64,000 bases of DNA from Nitzschia sp. DOCU1 (Eukaryota > Bacillariophyta > Bacillariophyceae > Bacillariales > Bacillariaceae): positions 3,286,001-3,350,000 of the forward strand of contig OX595985.1 in the NCBI GenBank assembly GCA_951394045.1. Direction: 5' to 3'. The notes below the pieces were generated by a model. That model worked only from the letters and a program-made list of their open reading frames with translations, was not told where the DNA came from and did no database searches. This document shows, piece after piece, positions 1 through 9,120 of the stretch. A program made the translations under genes and the position numbers. How positions within the stretch are numbered: position 1 is the first letter of the stretch; every line of letters starts with the position of its first letter.

Positions 1-314
1 GACTCCTGCTGGTCGAATGCCGATGAGATCCTAGTGTCAATGCCACCTAAGATCTGGCACCTCGATGACATTGAGGTAACTATACTTTATTCCAGAGTAG
101 CTGACGACGTCCAAAGAACCCTAGTACAACGTCGTAGCTAGTCTACTACAAGATGCATCAACCTCCTGTTCGGATTGTTGTCAATGCATGTCAAAGGTCT
201 CGACTCTACTCGAACTACGAGAGCCTACGAGACAACTTGCATGAGAAATACATCTAGTTTTTAACTTAGCCATAATTTTCACAACTATTTCGATCCTACA
301 AACGACGTAGTGCA
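1..314 (+). repeat. A1 5' LTR, 3' portion
   Basis: Bases 1-314 repeat 5199-5512 without gaps. The LTR ends in GTAGTGCA, whose complement resembles the LTR start TGCAGTAC. About 217 bases of this LTR lie upstream of the window. Confidence 0.95.
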
Positions 315-315
315 T

Positions 316-344
316 AGTCTTAACACTCCACGACAATCGTCGTG
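316..344 (+). promoter_or_regulatory. Leader palindrome and hairpin at the primer-site position (A1)
   Basis: One base after the 5' LTR lies AGTCTTAACACT (316-327), a palindrome with one mismatch in this copy; A2 and D have the perfect AGTGTTAACACT. It is followed by a hairpin with stem CACGAC/GTCGTG and loop AATC (329-344). No TGG-type tRNA primer-binding site is seen here. The role is inferred: self-priming, RNA dimerisation or packaging. Confidence 0.55.
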
Positions 345-367
345 ATCAAGACTAACTTACCATCAAG

Positions 368-1543
368 ATGAAGCTTTCTAACGCAACCGTCGCGGCCGTT
401 GCCGCTATCCCTCGGAACGACATGATGAAAAGGGGTTTTCAACGCGCTCCAATCCCTATCCAACGTGAACCGGAAGTGATTGTGAACAAAGAGAAGCTTG
501 TGACCTTCAAGTGCCGCAACATTCCCGACGATCCAAACTCGACTCAGTTTGAACTCTCGATTCTGCCTTTCAATGGCGACGAGTCGGCCGAGACCTGGTT
601 TTGCTTGCAAGACAAGGCGGAAAAAGTGATCAAGGGTCAGAACTTGACCACTGGTCCGCAGAGGTACGAGTTCTATCGCCGTATCCTCATCGGAAAGGCT
701 CTCGCCAGGTTCGAAGAGTCGGCAGCAGCCGCTGGAAACGAAACGATTGCAAATCTCAAGGCGACCCTACAAGGAGTCACCAATTACGTTCTCCCGGCTC
801 GTGCACTTCAAACTCAGAAACGCTACATGCGCCGTTTGTGTCGCAAGCCTCCCGAGATGACCATGAAGGAGTACACCAGTCGCTTCCAGCAGCTCAACCA
901 TTATTTGGCGTTGTTTGATACTACGCGTGGCGACAGGAACAAGCTACCCAAGGACGAGATTATCGAGCATGCAGAGTTTGCTATCCCCGCTAGTTGGCGT
1001 CAGCAGATGATCCTACAAGGTTTTGAGCCGATTGATCACACTTTGGATGAGTTCACCCAGTTCTGTGAGTGCCTCGAATTCACTGAAAAGTTACATGAAG
1101 CTAATCACGTCCGTAAGCCAAAGCCAGATGGCGCCCATCCTCCGAAGGGGAAGCGAGACCCGAGAATGGATCACTCGAAGCCCGCTGCTAAGCGCGGCGC
1201 CAATGACAAGACTCCTCCCTTTAAATGTGCCTACCATGGCCCTAACTGGTCCCACAACACCGGGGACTACAAGATGGTGGTGGCGCAGGCCCAGAAGATG
1301 GCTGCCGCCCATGGAAATTTCATCAAGAACGGCGAAAAGAAGCCTCGTTACGGCAACCGTACTTGGGTACGTGACGATGGCGGCGCCAACAAGAAAGAAG
1401 AACTGCATGCCATGATCCAGAACATGGTCAAGGATGCGGTCAAGGACGAGCGCAAGCGCAAGGCGGTTGATCCACCCGACGAGGAAAACTTCAATGTGGA
1501 TGAACTCTTGGCTAACCTTGTCGCTAGCGACGATGAAAACTGA
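368..1543 (+). CDS. Gag of gypsy A1
   Basis: Gag is the structural protein that would form the cytoplasmic particle for reverse transcription. The 391-residue product is related along its length to the D gag (N-terminus M-K-L/I-x-N) and to A2. The central part has the aromatic and basic pattern of retrotransposon gag domains (R-Y-M-R-R-L-C-R-K-P-P near residue 155). Near residue 287 is a C-x2-H-G-x-N-x2-H zinc-knuckle-like motif. In A1 its last ligand is Tyr (G-D-Y-K), while A2 has Cys (G-D-C-K), so the knuckle may be damaged. The C-terminus is lysine/arginine-rich and then acidic. The start is the first ATG after the leader. It ends in UGA at 1541-1543 with pol in the same frame. Confidence 0.92.
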   Translation: MKLSNATVAAVAAIPRNDMMKRGFQRAPIPIQREPEVIVNKEKLVTFKCRNIPDDPNSTQFELSILPFNGDESAETWFCLQDKAEKVIKGQNLTTGPQRYEFYRRILIGKALARFEESAAAAGNETIANLKATLQGVTNYVLPARALQTQKRYMRRLCRKPPEMTMKEYTSRFQQLNHYLALFDTTRGDRNKLPKDEIIEHAEFAIPASWRQQMILQGFEPIDHTLDEFTQFCECLEFTEKLHEANHVRKPKPDGAHPPKGKRDPRMDHSKPAAKRGANDKTPPFKCAYHGPNWSHNTGDYKMVVAQAQKMAAAHGNFIKNGEKKPRYGNRTWVRDDGGANKKEELHAMIQNMVKDAVKDERKRKAVDPPDEENFNVDELLANLVASDDEN

Positions 1544-1552
1544 AGGTGTGAG
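1541..1552 (+). promoter_or_regulatory. Gag-Pol in-frame UGA, candidate readthrough site (A1)
   Basis: The gag stop UGA is followed by AGG TGT GAG, reading R-C-E in the pol frame. The frame stays open for 12 codons before the first pol ATG (1580) and then to 4954. Gypsy D has the same R-C-E directly after its gag UGA, so sequence beyond the stop is conserved as protein. Readthrough is the simplest reading; re-initiation at 1580 is the alternative. Confidence 0.6.
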
Positions 1553-4500
1553 CGAGTTGTACACGAAAAAGCTAGTTTAATGCATAATGTTAAGGACGAT
1601 TTATCCTATTACAAAGTCTCTGAAAGAGTAAGTGGGAAACGCAAAAATTGCGGATGTGACGAAGTTTTCGTTTTCCACGAGCAACGCGATGGAGCACGAC
1701 ATGCGCGCCCATCTGTCTATATACCATCCGAGCCGGGCGAGGTCTTCGCCTCATTGGACCAATGCATTAACAACTACCGTATCGCGGCGGAATCGCACAC
1801 GATAACACGACTGTACAACCGGAGCTCACCAAAACGCCAGAAAACCGCGCCAGACGAAATTCCGTACTGTTTCGCGCAAATTAACACGCGCCTAGGCAAG
1901 GCCAAGGCGGCAGCGTTGACGACGCTACTAGACACCGGAGCATCACGAGGACTGATCTCCGAGAAGCATGTCAAGAAACTACGTGTCAGGACGACACCAT
2001 CGAGAACCACCTTCACGACAGCTGGAGGTGTCGTCGAGACACACCGCGAAGTAAAAATCCAGTTTAAACTTCCGGAATTTCATGCCAATAGGGTGATTGA
2101 ATGGGTCTTCCAGGTGACATCCGACCTTGGCAACTACGACATGATCATTGGCAGAGATCTTCTGCGAGAACTAGGTGTCAAGTTCGACTTCAAGACAAGG
2201 GAAGTCGAATGGGACTCAGCTGCTATAGCAATGAAGATATATGGCGAGACGCCCGACGAAGACGCCTGGCAGGCCGACACAGATGGCGGTGCCAAGTCTA
2301 TTAAACAAATCTTAGACGCTAAATATGCCCCAGCGGACATTCCGCAGAAAATCTCCGAGATGGACCATCTGTCGGAAGAAGATAAATCCGCCCTCAAGAC
2401 GCTTCTTCAGAAACATGAGACGCTCTTTGACGGCACGCTTGGCACTTGGAAAGGCGAGCCCTATGATATTGAGCTAAAGCCTAATGTCACGCCATATCAT
2501 GCGAGGCCATATCCAGTGCCGAAGGCATATGAACAGACGCTACGCGACGAGGTCGATCGCCTCTGCGCAGTCGGCGTACTAAAGAAAGTTAACCGCTCTG
2601 AATGGGCGGCACCGTCGTTCATCATCCCAAAGAAGGACAAGACGGTACGGTTCATCAACGACTTTCGCGAGCTCAACAAGCGAATCAAGCGGAAGCCATT
2701 CCCACTACCAAAGATACAAGAGCTACTGTTAAAACTAGAAGGTTTTCAGTACGCTACTAGTTTAGACCTAAACATGGGCTACTACCATGTGGAACTTAGT
2801 CCGAACGCAAAGAAACTTTGCACTCTCGTCTTCCCGTGGGGAAAATATGAGATGCAACGACTACCTATGGGACTCAGCAATAGCCCCGATATCTTTCAAG
2901 AAAAGATGTCGTCGCTGTTCGCAGATCTAGAGTACATACGCACGTACATAGATGATCTTCTAGTACTTACTAAGGGTAGTTACCTAGACCACCTAGAGAA
3001 ACTCGACGTGGTACTACAACGTCTGAAAGACACGGGACTCAAGGTGAACATCAAGAAGTCCTTCTTCGCGAAAGCGGAGCTCGAATACCTTGGCTACTGG
3101 ATTACCCGAGACGGCATCCAACCCGTAGCAACCAAAGTGCAGGCAATTCAAGCCATGCTCGCACCGCGCAATAAAAAGGAACTACGCGCTTTCATCGGTA
3201 TCGTGAATTATTATCGCGATATGTGGGTGCGCCGATCGCACATCCTCGCCCCGCTCGCATCGCTTACGTCGAAAACGGCTAAGTGGGAGTGGACCGGCGC
3301 ACACCAAGAGGCATTTGACACGATGAAGAAAATAATAAGTAAGGAGGTTCTCCTGACCTACCCGAACTTTCAGTTACCGTTCGATATACATACCGACGCG
3401 AGCGACACGCAGCTTGGCGCAGTCATCTCGCAAAACGGTAAGCCAATCGCGTTCTATAGTCGCAAACTCAATCCGGCGCAGACACGGTATACTACTACCG
3501 AGCGGGAACTACTCGCTATTGTAGAAACACTCAAGGAGTTCCGTACGATTCTCCTGGGTCAACAGATTCGCGTCTACACCGACCACAAGAATCTGACCTA
3601 TAAAAACTTTAATACTGAACGCGTTATGCGCTGGCGACTCATCCTCGAAGAGTATGGTCCCGAACTAGTATACATTAGAGGTGAAACGAACGTAGTAGCG
3701 GATGCTCTTAGTCGACTTGGTAAAAACGAAAAGCCCTTTACCGAGGCCAATTTCGCAGAGTACTTTGGGGGCGACGAACTACCCGAAAGCGTCTTCCCCC
3801 TCACCTACAAATACATTATGCGACATCAACGAAAAGATACCGCGCTGCTCCAGAAGGCAGCGTCGGACAGTAGATATAGTGTAAAGGTTTTTCGTGGGGG
3901 CGGTAAGAAACGTCCTCTAGTAGTTAGAGATAGTAAGATAGTTATTCCGCAGTCACTCCAACGCCGATGCGTTGAGTGGTACCACGAGACACTGTGTCAT
4001 CCGGGCGAGACGCGCACGGAGCACACGATTCGACAGCACTTCTACTGGAAAGGACTGCGAACTGACGTCGTCGATATCTGCAAAAAATGCAGGTTGTGCC
4101 AATTAACAAAACGCAAGACCCTTAAGTATGGGCACCTACCAATTAAGGAACCCGAGAGCGAACCTTGGGAAATCCTATGTGTCGACCTCATAGGCCCTTA
4201 TGTGATTAACCAGGGTAAACGAGACAAGGGTAAACAGAAACAACTCGAACTTTGGTGCCTTACCATGATTGACCCGGCAACTGGCTGGTTCGAGATGGTT
4301 CGCGTACCCAACAAAGAGGCTTTTAGTATCGCCGAATTAGCCGAAAAGACGTGGTTCACGAGATACCCGTGGCCGCAACAGGTTATTTATGACCGCGGTA
4401 CGGAGTTCATGGGCGAATTCCGGCGAATGGTCAAGGAAGACTACGGCGTGCTTGCGCGCCCAATCACTGCGAGGAATCCGCAGGCGAACGCAATACTCGA

Positions 4501-4954
4501 ACGAGTACACCAAACTATCGGGAACATGATTCGTACGTTTGAACTGCAGCACTCAGACGATACAGTCGGACTCAATGGAATCCTGGCAGCCGTGATGTTC
4601 GCCGTTCGCGCGACATACCACACGACGCTACAGGCTACGCCGATGCAACTAGTATTCGGTAGAGATGCTATTCTCAACACCCGCTTCGAAGCTAACTGGA
4701 AGCTCATCCGTGAGCGCAAGATGCAACGCATTGTGAAGAACAATGCGGCAGAAAACAAAACGCGATTGCCGTATGAGTATCGCGCAGGCCAACAGATCAT
4801 GATCAAGCAGGACCAACAACGTAAGTTCGGTGCTAACCCCTACGATGGTCCGTATCCAATAGTCGCCTTGAATGACAACGGTACAGTACGTATCCAGAAG
4901 GGTGCCGTTACTCAGACTTGGAACATTCGTAACATACATCCGTATCATAGTTAA
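1544..4954 (+). CDS. Pol polyprotein of gypsy A1 (PR-RT-RH-IN)
   Basis: Pol supplies the enzymes that copy and integrate the element. Numbering from the first ATG (1580, 1124 residues): aspartic protease L-L-D-T-G-A-S near 116-122; reverse transcriptase with L-P-M-G-L-S-N and catalytic Y-I-D-D near 456; RNase H starting H-T-D-A-S near 604; integrase zinc domain H-x-H-x-C-x2-C near 805-840; and an integrase core with D in V-D-L-I-G-P, D in Y-D-R-G-T-E-F and E in A-I-L-E-R-V-H. No chromodomain is visible at the C-terminus. All expected catalytic residues are present, so it may be active. Pol shares the gag frame across UGA; the region from 1544 has no earlier ATG. Confidence 0.93.
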   Translation, partial: RCERVVHEKASLMHNVKDDLSYYKVSERVSGKRKNCGCDEVFVFHEQRDGARHARPSVYIPSEPGEVFASLDQCINNYRIAAESHTITRLYNRSSPKRQKTAPDEIPYCFAQINTRLGKAKAAALTTLLDTGASRGLISEKHVKKLRVRTTPSRTTFTTAGGVVETHREVKIQFKLPEFHANRVIEWVFQVTSDLGNYDMIIGRDLLRELGVKFDFKTREVEWDSAAIAMKIYGETPDEDAWQADTDGGAKSIKQILDAKYAPADIPQKISEMDHLSEEDKSALKTLLQKHETLFDGTLGTWKGEPYDIELKPNVTPYHARPYPVPKAYEQTLRDEVDRLCAVGVLKKVNRSEWAAPSFIIPKKDKTVRFINDFRELNKRIKRKPFPLPKIQELLLKLEGFQYATSLDLNMGYYHVELSPNAKKLCTLVFPWGKYEMQRLPMGLSNSPDIFQEKMSSLFADLEYIRTYIDDLLVLTKGSYLDHLEKLDVVLQRLKDTGLKVNIKKSFFAKAELEYLGYWITRDGIQPVATKVQAIQAMLAPRNKKELRAFIGIVNYYRDMWVRRSHILAPLASLTSKTAKWEWTGAHQEAFDTMKKIISKEVLLTYPNFQLPFDIHTDASDTQLGAVISQNGKPIAFYSRKLNPAQTRYTTTERELLAIVETLKEFRTILLGQQIRVYTDHKNLTYKNFNTERVMRWRLILEEYGPELVYIRGETNVVADALSRLGKNEKPFTEANFAEYFGGDELPESVFPLTYKYIMRHQRKDTALLQKAASDSRYSVKVFRGGGKKRPLVVRDSKIVIPQSLQRRCVEWYHETLCHPGETRTEHTIRQHFYWKGLRTDVVDICKKCRLCQLTKRKTLKYGHLPIKEPESEPWEILCVDLIGPYVINQGKRDKGKQKQLELWCLTMIDPATGWFEMVRVPNKEAFSIAELAEKTWFTRYPWPQQVIYDRGTEFMGEFRRMVKEDYGVLARPITARNPQANAILERVHQTIGNMIRTFELQHSDDTVGLNGILAAVMFAVRATYHTTLQATPMQLVFGRDAILNTRFEANWKLIRERKMQRIVKNNAAENKTRLPYEYRAGQQIMIKQDQQRKFGANPYDGPYPIVALNDNGTVRIQKGAVTQTWNIRNIHPYHS

Positions 4955-4981
4955 GTCCTGTCCCTCCGTCATGGGGGCGGG

Positions 4982-5512
4982 TGCAGTACACTGCTTTGCA
5001 CGTCGACTCCTTCGAATGATTGTAGTCCAAAATTATTAGTCTACTTAGTCATGTGTGACATCATGTGTGATGACGTAGCATGACGAAAGCGTTGCGCGCG
5101 GACGCGGACGCTAGGCCGGTCTCGGACATCGTCGGACAGGCCCATAACCTATTGACGTCACCGACGACGTGACGTTGCACGACACAGGCATCGCGCATGA
5201 CTCCTGCTGGTCGAATGCCGATGAGATCCTAGTGTCAATGCCACCTAAGATCTGGCACCTCGATGACATTGAGGTAACTATACTTTATTCCAGAGTAGCT
5301 GACGATGTCCAAAGAACCCTAGTACAACGTCGTAGCTAGTCTACTACAAGATGCATCAACCTCCTGTTCGGATTGTTGTCAATGCATGTCAAAGGTCTCG
5401 ACTCTACTCGAACTACGAGAGCCTACGAGACAACTTGCATGAGAAATACATCTAGTTTTTAACTTAGCCATAATTTTCACAACTATTTCGATCCTACAAA
5501 CGACGTAGTGCA
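4982..5512 (+). repeat. A1 3' LTR
   Basis: This 531-bp LTR starts TGCAGTAC after the tract GGGGGCGGG and ends GTAGTGCA. The same LTR, in reverse, is seen at 47639-48170 (532 bp). It ends 58 bases before the ATG of the next gene. Confidence 0.9.
5071..5175 (+). promoter_or_regulatory. Cluster of TGACGT (CRE-like) motifs in the A1 3' LTR
   Basis: TGACGT occurs at 5071 and 5170, and the full palindrome TGACGTCA at 5153-5160. In diatoms TGACGT/ACGTCA elements are known bZIP-bound, CO2/cAMP-responsive promoter motifs. That they act here is inference. Confidence 0.4.
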
Positions 5513-5570
5513 CGAGGACGACTCAATTCATAGCACGAGCATTGCAGAGAATCCTAACGAGGCAATCATC

Positions 5571-7539
5571 ATGGAAACAAGAATGTTCATGCGCCCGGGG
5601 CGCACTACTGCCAATCATCTTGCGGGTAAGTTTGTGCGATTTGTGGTTTCTGTCAACATTCCATGAAAGCTAACTTTTATCGTTTATTTTTCTAGCCAAG
5701 ACTGCTCGTGATCGCAAGTATCAAATCGACCTCGAAGACCCCCTGAACTGTGATGGGGATTTGCGTGCCCTCTTTGCCCCTGGAGTTCCCATCAACGCCC
5801 AGGAAATTGGTGACAAGATTGTCCTCAAGATCATCGATGTTGATGTGTTAGATGTCCAGAACAATCTCTATTCCGCCGTTGTTGCGGCTGATGGCGAGAG
5901 TGTTGTCTGGACTGTTCCTGTTTGGAAGGAACACGAGAGGAACTGTACAGAGGTCGAGGGCCTCTACGGACAAGCCCGTGGTCAATGCGAGTCTACTCGC
6001 AATGCACACAGGCAAATTGTCACTGCCCTGGAAAGTGCCGAGCCTCAAATGCGAACCAAGAAGATCATTGCTGTGCTTCCGAAGGCATTCATGTGTCTAA
6101 CGAACGCTTTAGCAGCAACACTTCTGAAGATAATCTTGAACTCAAGTTCGAGGCATCTGCCAGGCAGGTCACCCTCTCTAATGGCATGCAGATGCTCATG
6201 CAGTATACCACTGTGTACGTTGAGCTTCTGAAGGTGGGGACCATTCGCAAGGTTGATAATGCCCCCACGGCCAGCAACAACCATGCCTTAGACCTCTTGC
6301 TTCAAGGTACGGTTGGTTCTCTAGCCTCTTCGACTGCTGGTCCTGCCCCTATGATGCCCTAGTGGTAGTGTAACTTTTATTCGTCTAACAGTGTTGTTCT
6401 TTGAAACCATTTTACTTTATGTAGGAGTTGCACTGATTGCCATAGGTGTTCCTGCACCACCGGCTCCCGCCACTGCCTCGGCAAGGGCTATGGCAAGTAC
6501 TACCTCGGCGAGTGCAGTGCCGCCTTCTGTTGCGGCAGGAAGCTTTGCCCCGTCGGTGAGGGTTGTGCGGCCTTCCGTTGCCCCTGCAAGCGTTGCCTTG
6601 GCGAGTGCAGTGCCGCCTTCTGTTGCGGCAGGAAGCTTTGCCCCGTCGGTGAGGGTTGTGCGGCCTTCCGTTGCCCCTGCAAGCGTTGCCTCGGCGAGTG
6701 CAGTGCCGCCTTCTGTTGCAGCAAGCTTTGCCCCGTCGGCGAGGGTCGTGCCGCCTTTTGTTGCCCCTGCAAGCGTTGCCTCGGCGAGTGCAGTGCCGCC
6801 TTTTGTTGCCCCTGCAAGCGTTGCCTCGGCGAGTGCAGTGCCGCCTTCTGTTGCCTCTCTGAAATCACCACCTGTGAATTCGTCGGCAGCCAATCAAGCA
6901 GTTGCTGCCACGGATCTTGCTGCCCAAGCACGCAAAGCAGCAAATGATATTCTCAGCCGTGCCGAACAGTACACTAGCAGGTACCACCCAAGTTCTCATA
7001 CCAGCAACGGTAAGCCTGCAAGAACTCACAAGAAGTGTGACGCGTCCAATCCGGATCCAGAAACAGAAGAACAAGAGGCGGGAGTGCAGCAGGTGGCAGA
7101 GGCCTCCGATCCCAATCCGGATCCAGAAACCGAAGAACAAAAGGTGGAAGTACAGCAGGTGGTAGGGGCAGAGTCTTCCGCAGCGGCACCAGACAACGAA
7201 AAGGCGGGAGTTGCAGAAGCAGTGGAGGGGGCAGAGGCAGCAAAACCGTCGCCAGAGTCGGATGCAAGCCACAAACGTGGCAGGAATCCGGAATCACCAA
7301 GTTGGCGGGGTGATCGGAAGCGATTTGCAGAAGCAGCGGAGCAGACAGAGGCAGCAAAACTGTCGTCTGATCCGGAACCAGATGATGCAAGCCGCAAACG
7401 CGGCAGGGACCCTGAATCACCAAGTTGTCGGGGTGATCGCAAGCATTTTCTTGACAATGACGGCAATACCCACAAGGATGAGCCGCCAAGACGCTCAAAT
7501 CGCTTGCAAGAGAAAGCTAAAGGTCGGGGCTCTAATTAG
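5571..7539 (+). pseudogene. Probable host gene of unknown function, two introns and one apparent frameshift
   Basis: I do not recognise the family. Exon 1 (5571-5625, ATG at 5571) joins exon 2 after a 70-bp GT-AG intron (5626-5695) with a CTAAC branch motif and T-rich acceptor. Exon 2 encodes a globular, charged segment. Near 6080 the frame must shift by one base to stay open, passing from I-I-A-V-L-P to G-I-H-V-S-N; one missing G would explain it. A second intron (about 6306-6424, GT-AG) restores the frame into exon 3 (Q-G-V-A-L-I-A-I-G). Exon 3 is an Ala/Pro/Ser/Val minisatellite followed by an acidic, Glu-rich and then basic tail ending near S-N-R-L-Q-E-K at 7539. It could be a live gene with an assembly error or a fresh pseudogene. 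Confidence 0.5.
6508..6875 (+). repeat. Coding minisatellite, 93-bp and 45-bp units
   Basis: GCGAGTGCAGTGCCGCC recurs at 6508, 6601, 6694, 6784 and 6829 (spacings 93, 93, 90, 45). All spacings are multiples of three, so the repeat keeps the frame and encodes S-A-V-P-P-S/F-V-A blocks. Confidence 0.85.
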
Positions 7540-8440
7540 TTGTAGCACAAAGTGAAGTTCTAGAACATTATTTTACGTTCTAGTTGATACTAGTAATGAA
7601 AATTGCAATCGTGATCGTCGTTGCTCGTCTCGTCGTCGCTAGCTTGCATCGTCAAGAGCATTGCTTCAAATTCAAATAGTTGTTGTGTGTATGTAATTCT
7701 ACCTTACTTGCATCGTCCCCGGATATTCTAATCCGTTTGGCGTTAGTTGGGACGATGTTTTGCTGCTGGAAGGTGTAGCGCAGCGGCTCCCTTTCTGCAA
7801 GATAAAGAGCGGCCGTGTCAGGGCCAACTCTAAATCTTGCTGCCGACTGAGCCAGGGACCAGCTCAAGTCGACTAACCAGAGGCAGGACGGGCCCCCGGG
7901 ACGTTCTTATTTAAAGTCGGCTGTCCTAGCCGACTCATCGTCTCGGCTTGCCATACTCTAAGTTGGCGCCAGCGAAGACGGGGGAAGTAGGGTAGCATCG
8001 TTCGGCTTGGGCCCCCCCGGCCCACCAGCGGAAACGACAGTAGTAGTAGATAAGGATTGCACCATAGCAACCCCGAGGCTCGTAGGGCCCCGCTTTTTCC
8101 CAATAGGGCGCCCATTACAGCGCCCCTGGGGATCTTTGTCGTCGTTGCCGACAAATTCTCTTGTTGTGTCGTCGTTCGGCTAGGGCCAATCGGGGCCCTC
8201 CAGCGGAACGACGGTCGTAGTAGGGTATTCAGGACCACCACTATGGCCCCGAGGCTCGTTGCAGCCTCGATTCCCGTTATGGGGCGGCCATTACAGCCAC
8301 GTAGAAAGCCCCCGGGTTCCGTTCTCGAACCCCTTCCGTGGACTCAAGACGACAGGGTGGAACCTAATCGAAACAGGAGCCGAACGAGAAGGGGGGGAGA
8401 GACGGGGTATTGTTGAGTATATAAACATCAATCAACAGTG
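7540..8440. other. Intergenic region with a hairpin and a decayed direct duplication
   Basis: No convincing gene is seen. A perfect 8-bp stem AGTCGGCT/AGCCGACT with a 5-base loop lies at 7915-7935. Two diverged direct copies lie at about 8001-8130 and 8175-8301, sharing TTCGGCT, CCAGCGGAA, CCCCGAGGCTCG and CCATTACAGC in the same order. Confidence 0.5.
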
Positions 8441-8447
8441 AAGGGTG

Positions 8448-8512
8448 TTGATGATGGTTGCGATGGTTGTGATGGTGATGATCATGATCATGATCATGAT
8501 CATGATGAGGTT
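8448..8512. repeat. GATCAT/TGATGG microsatellite
   Basis: GATGGTTGTGATGG-like triplets lead into an uninterrupted GATCAT run near 8478-8503. Confidence 0.8.
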
Positions 8513-8805
8513 TTCTTGTAATGTCATCGTCGTCGTCGTTGTTGTCCTCGTTGTTGATGTTTGGGTCATTTGACGTCAGTCATTCATCTGAAAGATCCAT
8601 CCAAGGTCATATGGGGATGCGCGGTGGAGGATAGAAAGCTTCATTACGGAGCTCTCTATGTTGTCCATATAATTCGGTTATCGTACCGTTATTGACATTC
8701 CTTTAAACGAGATCCTCTATGGTCATCCGCACCAGAATCCGATTTTGCAATCCTACACTACGCGATTTCATCCACGTGCCATAATTGATTGTTGCTTATC
8801 ACTGT

Positions 8806-9006
8806 TGCCAAACGGCGTGTTATCGAAACGGGGTTTTTTCGAAACGGCGTGTTATCGAAACGGGGTATTTCGAAACGGGGTTTTATCGAAACGGGGTTTT
8901 TGAAACGGGGTTTTTTCGAAACGGGGTTTTCGAAACGGGGTTTTTTCGAAACGGGGTTTTCGAAACGGGGTTTTTTCGAAACGGGGTTTTCGAAACGGGG
9001 TTTTTG
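8806..9006. repeat. Satellite of CGAAACGGGG units with 30-nt higher-order period
   Basis: CGAAACGGGG separated by 4-6 T repeats about a dozen times. From about 8906 the array is regular, alternating 16- and 14-base units to give an exact 30-nt period. All frames are open because the period is a multiple of three; this is repeat structure, not a gene. The left third is degenerate (GGCGTGTTATCG variants). Confidence 0.9.
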
Positions 9007-9100
9007 GATTCGTTATGAGATGACGAACACTAAGGAATTATCAATTTAACGCGATTCGCATTTGCGTATATGTCGTTGAAGAACGCTAGGACATTTCTAC

Positions 9101-9120
9101 TTAGGGTTAGGGGGTTAGGG
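9101..9120 (+). repeat. Short telomere-like stretch
   Basis: TTAGGGTTAGGGGGTTAGGG matches about three TTAGGG units with two extra G. It lies about 95 bp after the GGGGTTTT satellite. Confidence 0.55.

Larger units (their letters stand above)
1..5512 (+). mobile_element. Ty3/gypsy LTR retrotransposon A1, nearly complete
   Basis: The element has a partial 5' LTR (1-314), gag, an in-frame UGA, a long open pol, a purine-rich tract (about 4971-4981) and a full 3' LTR (4982-5512). Pol domain order is protease, RT, RNase H, integrase, which defines Ty3/gypsy. The visible 314 bases of the 5' LTR match the 3' LTR with one difference (CG to TG at 108/5306), so the insertion is young. Both genes are open apart from the gag stop, so this is the best candidate autonomous copy in the window. 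The left end and its target-site duplication lie outside the window. Confidence 0.93.

Noticed and set aside
1541..1543. Selenocysteine insertion at the gag UGAs
   Set aside because: No SECIS-like structure was recognised and there is no selenoprotein logic at a gag-pol border.
6104..6113. A third intron ending CTTTAG near 6113 to explain the frame change
   Set aside because: CTAACGAACGCTTTAG looks like an intron end, but no good donor of suitable phase and length was found. A one-base loss near 6080 is simpler.
6417..6943. Antisense frames over the Ala/Pro/Val minisatellite
   Set aside because: They mirror the repeat on the other strand. Only the plus frame links to spliced upstream exons.
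8806..9006. G-quadruplex array in the GGGGTTTT satellite
   Set aside because: Spacers between GGGG runs are 10-12 bases, longer than usual for stable intramolecular quadruplexes.
8806..9006. CRISPR array
   Set aside because: The units are 14-16 bases of near-identical sequence with no unique spacers, and the genome is eukaryotic.
8785..9049. Long frames in the 8.8-9.0 kb repeat as a repetitive protein
   Set aside because: The period is a multiple of three, so several frames are open at once. There is no start context, flanking domain or splice logic.
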